Assembly (NCBI GenBank): GCA_035316885.1
Contig: DATHII010000354.1
Coordinates: 1-11,406 of the forward strand
DNA: 11,406 nt
From: DASRTE01 sp035316885
GTDB taxonomy: Bacteria > Actinomycetota > Actinomycetes > Jiangellales > Jiangellaceae
Reading direction: 5' to 3'
The position numbers were made by a program, and so were the translations under genes. This document shows positions 6,475-11,406 of the stretch, in pieces (position 1 is the stretch's first letter; each line of letters starts with the position of its first letter). The notes below the pieces were generated by a model that did not search any database, was not told the DNA's origin, and saw only the letters and a program-made list of their open reading frames with translations.

Positions 6475-6875
6475 TGGACCCTGCGCAGACCCGCTATGCG
6501 ACCATGGTCACCTCGGTGGGGGATCAGGTCGCGGAGTTCGTAGCCCAGGGCCTTCTGATCTGGTTCGCCGAGGGCGCGCCCGAGGAGCTGCACTTCTTCG
6601 CCGTCCTGCACCGGCCGACCGTCACCACCGGCGGGGTGCGCCCAGGGGACCTCGTCCGCATCGACGACACGGCATTCCGGGTCACCGCGGTCGGCGAGGT
6701 GGCGAACGAGAACATGGTCAACCTCGGCCACATGGACCTGAAGGCGAATGGTGCCCACGAGGCGCCGTTGCCTGGCGACATCTGTCTGGAGGAGCTGCCG
6801 CTACCCGAGCCGCGGCCTGGCACCACGCTCGTGATCGAAGGGGACGCCGCCGAGGCCGATCCCACAAGAAGGTGA
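6474..6875 (+). CDS. srlB: PTS glucitol-family EIIA component
   Basis: A 133-residue cytoplasmic phosphocarrier matching SrlB (GutB). It receives phosphate from HPr and passes it to EIIB. The sequence keeps the family's L-L-I-W-F-A-E-G-A-P-E-E-L stretch, the phospho-accepting H46 (equivalent to H43 of E. coli SrlB) in V-L-H, V-T-A-V-G-E-V-A-N-E-N, and L-G-H-M-D-L-K. The C-terminus runs about ten residues past the E. coli protein. Its ATG overlaps the EIIB stop by one base (TGATG), a sign of coupled translation. No HPr or Enzyme I gene is in the window, so these must come from elsewhere in the genome. Confidence 0.93.
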   Translation: MDPAQTRYATMVTSVGDQVAEFVAQGLLIWFAEGAPEELHFFAVLHRPTVTTGGVRPGDLVRIDDTAFRVTAVGEVANENMVNLGHMDLKANGAHEAPLPGDICLEELPLPEPRPGTTLVIEGDAAEADPTRR

Positions 6876-6880
6876 TGCAT

Positions 6881-8164
6881 GTGAACCTCTCCTCCCGCCT
6901 GCGAGCTCGTGAACGGGAGCTCGGCCGGCCGGTTCGGATCGGCCTGGCTGGCGCGGGCCAGATGGGCATCGGATTCGTCGCCCAGGTGCAGCGGATTCCT
7001 GGCATGGAGATCGCGGCGATCGCCGACGTGCTTCCCGGGCGGCCCCAGGCCGCGTTCGCCCAGGCCGGGATCAACGGCGTGGTCGAAGGCGACGACCCCG
7101 ACAAGCTCGCCCAGGCGGTCGCCGACGGGCGGCCGGTCGGACTCCCCGACGCCCGGATGCTGATCGACCTGCCGGTCGACGTGGTGGTCGACGCGACCGG
7201 TGTGCCGGACGTCGGTGCCTTCTTGGCCTACAGCGCGTTGCTGGGCGGCAAGGACGTGGCCACGCTGAATGCGGAGGCGGACGTGACCATCGGGCTCCTG
7301 CTGTCGCGGGTGGCCCACAGCACGGGCCAGGTCTATGCCCTCTGCAAGGGGGACGAGCCGGTCGAGGCCAAGGCGCTGTTCGACTTCGTCACCGATATCG
7401 GCTTCGAGGTCGTCTGCGCGGGCAAGGGGAAGAACAACCCCCTCCGGCAGCATGACACCCCGGACTCGTTGGCCGATGAGGCCGCCGCCAAGCACATGAA
7501 TCCCAAGATGCTGGCCAGCTTCGTCGACGGGTCCAAGACGATGATCGAGTGCGCCTCGATGGCCAATGCCACCGGCCTGGAGCTGAGTCGGCGGGGCATG
7601 TACGGACCCGAGACCACCGTTCCCGAGCTCGCAAATGTGTTCCGTCCGGCCGCCGATGGCGGGGTGCTGGACCGGCCGGGCGTGGTCGACTACGCGACCG
7701 GCCCGGTGGCGCCGGGCGTGTTCGTGGTAGGCCGCACCGATCACCCGACGGTGCTCGAGGAGATGGCCTACCTCTCGATGGGGCCCGGCCCCTACTATGC
7801 CTTCTACCGGCCCTATCATCTGGCCAGCCTGGAGGCCCCGCTGACGGTGGCGACGGCCGTGCTCGACCGGGTCTCCACGCTCGAGCCGGTGGCCTGGAAG
7901 GCCGAGGTGGTCGCCACCGCCAAGCGCGGCCTGCGCGCCGGGGATCGCATCGACGGCATCGGTGGCACCACCGTCTACGGCGTCGCCGACTCGGCCGAGG
8001 CCGTCGCGGCCAACCAGCTGCTGCCGCTCGGCCTGGCGGCCAGGGCGACCGTCGTCCGTGAGGTTCCGGTCGACCAGCCGCTCACCTACGACGACGTCGA
8101 GCTGGATGACGAATCGACCATTCTGCAGCTGCGCCGCCTGCAGGATCGGCTTCTCCGCCGCTGA
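6881..8164 (+). CDS. COG4091-family oxidoreductase with C-terminal SAF domain (homoserine dehydrogenase-like; family of DXR-like protein DRL)
   Basis: A 427-residue NAD(P)-dependent oxidoreductase. The Rossmann motif G-A-G-Q-M-G lies at residues 24-29. A central region contains D-G-S-K-T-M-I-E, M-A-N-A-T-G-L and Y-L-S-M-G-P-G-P-Y-Y-A-F-Y-R-P-Y-H-L. The SAF domain spans about 340-415 (A-K-R-G-L-R-A-G-D, then N-Q-L-L-P-L-G-L). By recall, this architecture is that of COG4091, which includes Brucella abortus DRL, shown to convert 1-deoxyxylulose 5-phosphate to methylerythritol 4-phosphate. Other members have unknown substrates. The GTG at 6881 is preferred because AGAAGG sits eight bases upstream and the protein then begins M-N-L like relatives; GTG 6872 and ATG 6875 are alternatives that overlap the EIIA stop. 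Its position between PTS and E1 genes suggests it oxidises the imported polyol phosphate. The exact substrate is inferred. Confidence 0.85.
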   Translation: MNLSSRLRARERELGRPVRIGLAGAGQMGIGFVAQVQRIPGMEIAAIADVLPGRPQAAFAQAGINGVVEGDDPDKLAQAVADGRPVGLPDARMLIDLPVDVVVDATGVPDVGAFLAYSALLGGKDVATLNAEADVTIGLLLSRVAHSTGQVYALCKGDEPVEAKALFDFVTDIGFEVVCAGKGKNNPLRQHDTPDSLADEAAAKHMNPKMLASFVDGSKTMIECASMANATGLELSRRGMYGPETTVPELANVFRPAADGGVLDRPGVVDYATGPVAPGVFVVGRTDHPTVLEEMAYLSMGPGPYYAFYRPYHLASLEAPLTVATAVLDRVSTLEPVAWKAEVVATAKRGLRAGDRIDGIGGTTVYGVADSAEAVAANQLLPLGLAARATVVREVPVDQPLTYDDVELDDESTILQLRRLQDRLLRR

Positions 8165-8193
8165 CCAGAGCTTGAAAGGGGGCGCCGACCATC

Positions 8194-9285
8194 GTGACGA
8201 CGCTTACTCAGTCACCGGACGATGCCAGGCGCGTGCTGGTCACGATGTGGATGATCCGCCGGTTCGAGGAGGCCGTGGACGAGATGTTCGCCCGCGGCCT
8301 GCTGTACGGCACGATGCACCTGTCGATCGGCCAGGAGGCCTCGGCCACCGGCGCGTGCCTGGCCCTGCGCGATGATGACGTCATCACCTCGACCCACCGC
8401 GGGCACGGCCATTGCATCGCCAAAGGGGCCGACCTCGGCCGCATGATGGCCGAGCTGCTGGCCCGGGACACCGGGTACTGCCGCGGCCGGGGCGGCTCCA
8501 TGCACATCGCCGACGTGAGCAAGGGCAACCTCGGCGCCAACGGGATCGTCGCCGGCGGTATCCCGATCGCGGTCGGCGCCGGCCTGGCCCTCAAGCTGCA
8601 GGGCACCGACAAGGTGGCCCTGTCGTTCTTCGGTGATGGCGCGACCAGCGAGGGAGCCTTCCACGAGAGCGTCAACCTGGCCGCCATCTGGGACCTCCCG
8701 GTGGTGTTCGTGTGTGAGAACAACCACTACGGGATGTCGATGTCGGTGGAGGAGGTGTCGCGGCTGGAGCGGGTCGCCGACCGGGCCGCCGGCTATGCGA
8801 TCCCCGGCGTGACCGTCGACGGCAACGACGTCCAGGAGGTGTACCAGGCCGCCACCGAAGCCGTTGCGCACGCCCGTGCTGGTCGGGGGCCGACCCTCAT
8901 CGAGGCGATCACGTACCGCTGGAAGGGCCACTCCAAGAGCGACCAGAACCTGTACCGAACCCGTGAGGAGATCGAGTCCTGGCGGCAGCGCGATCCGATC
9001 GACCGCTTCGAGCAGGCGGTGATCGACGCCGGGACCCTCGACCAGGCGGAGGTGCAGAAGGTCCGCGACCAGGCCCGCGAGGCCGTGCGTGACGCCGTCC
9101 GGACCGGGCAGACCGGCCCACCGCCCTCGACGGACCTGCTCGCCGGCGTGTACGCGCCCAGTGAGGTCGACCCTCTCACCTACACCGGCGACGGCGCGCC
9201 ATCCACGCCCTCGCTGGCTGCCGAGTCGGCCGTGGGACCGGTCGCGGCCGCCGCAGGAACCCGAGAGGAGGCCGAGGCGCCGTGA
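8194..9285 (+). CDS. acoA: E1 alpha subunit of a thiamine-diphosphate acetoin/2-oxoacid dehydrogenase complex
   Basis: With the beta subunit it would form the E1 that binds thiamine diphosphate, attacks an acyloin or 2-oxo acid, and loads an acyl group onto the lipoyl arm of E2. The cofactor motif is intact: G-D-G at 147-149, 26 residues, then N-N at 176-177. Other family marks are H-L-S-I-G-Q-E-A, H-R-G-H-G-H-C-I-A-K-G, G-R-G-G-S-M-H and R-W-K-G-H-S-K-S-D. At 363 residues it is longer than typical AcoA (about 320-330); the surplus is a Pro/Ala/Thr-rich tail from about residue 330. The GTG at 8194 follows AAAGGGGG at a rather long 12 bases. It starts 29 nt after the oxidoreductase gene. Acetoin-type and pyruvate-type E1 cannot be told apart here with certainty; the separate alpha subunit and the C-H-x-x-K-G loop lean to the acetoin branch. 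Confidence 0.88.
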   Translation: MTTLTQSPDDARRVLVTMWMIRRFEEAVDEMFARGLLYGTMHLSIGQEASATGACLALRDDDVITSTHRGHGHCIAKGADLGRMMAELLARDTGYCRGRGGSMHIADVSKGNLGANGIVAGGIPIAVGAGLALKLQGTDKVALSFFGDGATSEGAFHESVNLAAIWDLPVVFVCENNHYGMSMSVEEVSRLERVADRAAGYAIPGVTVDGNDVQEVYQAATEAVAHARAGRGPTLIEAITYRWKGHSKSDQNLYRTREEIESWRQRDPIDRFEQAVIDAGTLDQAEVQKVRDQAREAVRDAVRTGQTGPPPSTDLLAGVYAPSEVDPLTYTGDGAPSTPSLAAESAVGPVAAAAGTREEAEAP

Positions 9286-10289
9286 CGACGACCGAAACTC
9301 AAGTGGAGACCATGACGTTCGCCGAGGCGATCCGGGCCGCGCTCACCGAGGCGATGGAGGCCGACGAACGGGTCTTCGTGCTCGGCGAGGACATCGGCGT
9401 GTATGGCGGCGCCTTTGGCGTGACCACCGGGATGCTGGACCGCTTCGGGGAGGAGCGGATCCGCGACACGCCGATCGCCGAGGAAGCCATCATGGGGGCC
9501 GCCGTCGGCGCCGCCCTGTGCGGCATGCGGCCGGTGGCCGAGATGCAGTTCTCGGACTTCACCGCCCACGCCATGGACCAGCTGGTCAACCAGGCCGCCA
9601 AGGTCTACTTCATGCTCGGCGGGGCGGTCAGCGTCCCACTCGTGCTCCGGCTGCCCTTCGGTTCGGGTACGGGCGCCGCCGCCCAGCACTCCCAGAGCCA
9701 GGAGGCCTGGTACGCGCATACGCCCGGGCTCAAGGTGGTGATGCCGTCCAACCCGGCCGACGCCAAGGGCCTGCTGCACGCGGCCATCCGCGACCCGAAC
9801 CCGGTCGTGTTCATGGAGCACAAGCTGCTGTACCGGACGGCCTCGGGCCCCGTGCCGAAGGGGGACGCGGCCATCCAGCTCGGGGTGGCCGCCGTCGCTC
9901 GCGAGGGCAGCGATCTGACCATCGTGGCGACCGGGATCATGGTGTCGCGCGCGCTGTCCGCCGCCGAGGAGCTGGCGGCCGGGGGCATCGAGGCGACCGT
10001 GGTGGATCCGCGGACCCTCAAGCCGCTCGACGACGCCACCATTCTCCAGCGGGTGCGGGCCACTGGCCGCGCCCTGCTGGTCCAGGAGGCGCCTCGCACC
10101 GGTGGGTTCATGGCCGAGATTGCGGCCCGCATCACCGAGTCGGACACGCTCCACTATCTGCTCGCACCTATTCGGCGGCTGAGCGGGCTCGACGCTCCCA
10201 TCCCCTACAACCCCGACCTGGAGAAGGCCTCCGTGCCGCAGGTGCCCGACATCGTGCAAGCCGGGCGCACGCTGGTGGAGGAGTCCTGA
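9282..10289 (+). CDS. acoB: E1 beta subunit of the same dehydrogenase complex
   Basis: A 335-residue E1 beta of normal length and complete. Family marks in order: L-G-E-D-I-G-V-Y-G-G-A-F-G-V-T (about 27-41), R-D-T-P-I-A-E-E-A-I-M-G (about 60-71, holding the Glu that activates thiamine diphosphate), P-V-A-E-M-Q-F-S-D-F, A-Q-H-S-Q-S-Q-E-A-W-Y, P-G-L-K-V-V-M-P-S-N-P-A-D-A-K-G-L, and F-M-E-H-K-L-L-Y. The second half carries the transketolase C-terminal domain (V-V-D-P-R-T-L-K-P-L-D). Its GTG overlaps the E1 alpha stop by 4 nt (GTGA), so the two subunits are translationally coupled, as expected for a stoichiometric complex. Confidence 0.9.
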   Translation: MTTTETQVETMTFAEAIRAALTEAMEADERVFVLGEDIGVYGGAFGVTTGMLDRFGEERIRDTPIAEEAIMGAAVGAALCGMRPVAEMQFSDFTAHAMDQLVNQAAKVYFMLGGAVSVPLVLRLPFGSGTGAAAQHSQSQEAWYAHTPGLKVVMPSNPADAKGLLHAAIRDPNPVVFMEHKLLYRTASGPVPKGDAAIQLGVAAVAREGSDLTIVATGIMVSRALSAAEELAAGGIEATVVDPRTLKPLDDATILQRVRATGRALLVQEAPRTGGFMAEIAARITESDTLHYLLAPIRRLSGLDAPIPYNPDLEKASVPQVPDIVQAGRTLVEES

Positions 10290-11406
10290 TGCGCGAGGTC
10301 GACGTGCCGATGCCCAAGCTCTCCATGACGATGGAGGAGGGCGAGCTGATCACCTGGCACAAGAAGGAAGGCGACCAGGTCCGGGCGGGCGAGGTCATCT
10401 GCGAGGTCAATTCCGACAAGGTCGAGATGGAGGTCGAGTCGCCGGCGGACGGCACCCTGGTCCGGTACGCCGCTGCAGAAGGCGACATCGTGCCGGTCGG
10501 CGCGCCGATCGCCACGCTCGCCACCGAGGCCGAGGACCTGCTCGGGGGGCTGCTGGGCCCAGCCGACGACGGCGCAGCGGCGGCTCCTGCAGCCGAGGCT
10601 CCAGCCTCCGCGGTGGAGCCGGCCGGGCCACCGGACACCGCCACCGCTCCGGCGTCATCGGCCGCCGGCCCGAAGCCGGTGGTCCCCGCCGCACGACGCA
10701 GGGCCGTCGAGCTGGGCGTGGACCTGGCCGCAGTCACCGGCACGGGGCGCGACGGCCTGGTGCGGGTCGGTGACGTCGAAGCTGCTGCGGCCGCGCCCGC
10801 GCCGGGTGCAGTTGGCGTCTCGGCGGTAGCCGCTGCCGCTGAGGGTTTGCCTGCTGCCGGGTCGGGTCCGGGTCTGGGGCCGGTGGTGTCGGCTGGGTTG
10901 GATGGGGAGGTGGAGGAGGTTCCGCTGTCCAGCATGCGTCGGGTGGTGGCCCGTCGGCTGGTGGAGTCGATGCAGTCCACCCCGCATTTCTATCTGACCA
11001 TCAGGGTCGATGCCGAGCAGCTGGTTGGCTTCCGGGCTGAGCTGAACCAGCAGCTGCAGGCTCGCGGTGAGGACCTGAAGGTGAGCGTCAACGACCTGGT
11101 GGTCAAGGCGTGCGCGGTGTTGTTGCGGGCCAATCCCGACCTGAATGTTTCCTGGGGGGGCGACAAGCTGCTCCGGCATCGGGGGGTGCATGTGGGGATC
11201 GCGGTGGCGGTGGAGGGGGGCCTGCTGGTGCCGGTGGTCCGTGACGCTGACCGCAAGAGCTTGACCCAGGTGGCTCGGGAGGCCAGGGAGCTGATCGGTC
11301 GGGCGCGGGTGGGGAAGCTGGGGGCCGGGGAGTTGGGTGGGGGGACCTTCACCCAACTCCCCGGCCCCCAGCTTCCCCACCCGCGCCCGACCGATCAGCT
11401 CCCTGG
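10289..11406 (+). CDS. acoC: Dihydrolipoamide acyltransferase (E2), 3' end lost in a fold-back sequence
   Basis: E2 carries the acyl group from E1 on its lipoyl arm to CoA. The lipoyl domain covers residues 1-78 with the lipoylated K44 in N-S-D-K-V-E-M. An Ala/Pro linker runs to about 128, then a peripheral subunit-binding domain at about 129-165 (A-A-R-R-R-A-V-E-L-G-V-D-L, G-T-G-R-D-G-L-V). A second linker is followed by the acyltransferase domain from about 211 (V-P-L-S-S-M-R-R, T-P-H-F-Y-L). The ATG overlaps the E1 beta stop by one base. The frame is open to the window edge, but only the part to about 11353 (residue 355, G-G-T-F-T) is credible. Homologues continue with a Ser-Asn-Leu-Gly-like segment, whereas here the frame reads into the reverse complement of itself. 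The catalytic H-x-x-x-D-G is missing. No E3 is in the window. Confidence 0.88.
   Translation, partial: MREVDVPMPKLSMTMEEGELITWHKKEGDQVRAGEVICEVNSDKVEMEVESPADGTLVRYAAAEGDIVPVGAPIATLATEAEDLLGGLLGPADDGAAAAPAAEAPASAVEPAGPPDTATAPASSAAGPKPVVPAARRRAVELGVDLAAVTGTGRDGLVRVGDVEAAAAAPAPGAVGVSAVAAAAEGLPAAGSGPGLGPVVSAGLDGEVEEVPLSSMRRVVARRLVESMQSTPHFYLTIRVDAEQLVGFRAELNQQLQARGEDLKVSVNDLVVKACAVLLRANPDLNVSWGGDKLLRHRGVHVGIAVAVEGGLLVPVVRDADRKSLTQVAREARELIGRARVGKLGAGELGGGTFTQLPGPQLPHPRPTDQLP
11283..11406. repeat. Perfect 57-bp inverted repeat with 10-bp loop at the window end
   Basis: Bases 11283-11339 and 11350-11406 are exact reverse complements, separated by the loop GGGGGACCTT (11340-11349). The left arm encodes a conserved part of E2 (A-R-E-L-I-G-R-A-R-V-G-K-L), and the right arm interrupts the E2 acyltransferase domain. 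The repeat ends exactly with the given sequence. This pattern is typical of a fold-back chimera at a contig end, not of a genomic repeat or a terminator. Confidence 0.9.
11307..11344 (+). other. G-quadruplex-like run of G-tracts
   Basis: Six tracts of three or more G (3, 4, 5, 4, 3 and 6 bases, at 11307-11309, 11311-11314, 11320-11324, 11327-11330, 11335-11337 and 11339-11344) are separated by loops of 1-5 bases on the coding strand of E2. It fits the usual G3+N1-7 quadruplex pattern. It directly precedes the fold-back point and may have provoked polymerase stalling or template switching there. Confidence 0.5.

Noticed and set aside
6524..7819. 431-codon open frame on the minus strand
   Set aside because: It lies opposite EIIA and the COG4091 oxidoreductase, both well supported. 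The product is His/Gly/Arg-rich without a recognisable fold.
9180..10259. 359-codon open frame on the minus strand
   Set aside because: It lies antisense over E1 beta, whose plus-strand motifs are unambiguous.
10655..11380. 241-codon minus-strand frame beginning in the terminal palindrome
   Set aside because: Its start lies in the fold-back copy and simply re-reads E2 sequence; the rest is antisense to E2.
11283..11406. Rho-independent terminator or insertion-sequence end
   Set aside because: The hairpin is far longer than a terminator, has no T-run, lies inside a conserved coding domain and ends exactly at the sequence edge; no transposase or target duplication is present.

Overview
The window is high-GC bacterial DNA (roughly two thirds G+C by eye). 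Third codon positions are rich in G and C, GTG starts are frequent, and genes overlap in GTGA and TGATG junctions. This fits Actinomycetota best; a high-GC Chloroflexota member cannot be excluded. There are no rRNA, tRNA, CRISPR or insertion-sequence features. Both ends cut through genes. The right end closes in a perfect fold-back repeat that looks like an assembly or amplification artefact. Layout: two divergent transcription units share a control region at about 4129-4361. Leftward (minus strand) run a SorC/DeoR-type sugar-phosphate-responsive regulator, a LysR regulator, an IspD-like cytidylyltransferase that overlaps the LysR stop by 4 nt, a small zinc-ribbon protein coupled to ispD, and the N-terminal 282 codons of an aldehyde dehydrogenase that leaves the window at base 1. 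Rightward (plus strand) runs a nine-gene unit with almost no gaps. It holds gutM, a complete glucitol-family PTS permease (EIIC; a separate EIIC2; a separate EIIB; EIIA), and a Rossmann/SAF-domain oxidoreductase of the COG4091 'homoserine dehydrogenase-like' family, which includes the DXR-like enzyme DRL of Brucella. It ends with E1 alpha, E1 beta and a truncated E2 of an acetoin/2-oxoacid dehydrogenase complex. How the genes may work together (inference): the PTS would import a polyol as its phosphate, the oxidoreductase would oxidise it to a ketose phosphate, and the thiamine-diphosphate complex would cleave that product with transfer of an acyl group to CoA. No sorbitol-6-phosphate dehydrogenase (SrlD) is present. 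Two families tied to the methylerythritol phosphate pathway (IspD and DRL/COG4091) lie in the same divergent locus. A specific hypothesis is therefore catabolism or salvage of 2-C-methyl-D-erythritol: ME to MEP (PTS), MEP to 1-deoxyxylulose 5-phosphate (DRL-like enzyme running oxidatively), then acyloin cleavage to acetyl-CoA and glyceraldehyde 3-phosphate (AcoABC-like complex), with IspD able to draw MEP toward isoprenoids. This would be the MEP pathway entry run backwards. It is not proven by sequence, and other phosphorylated polyols are possible.
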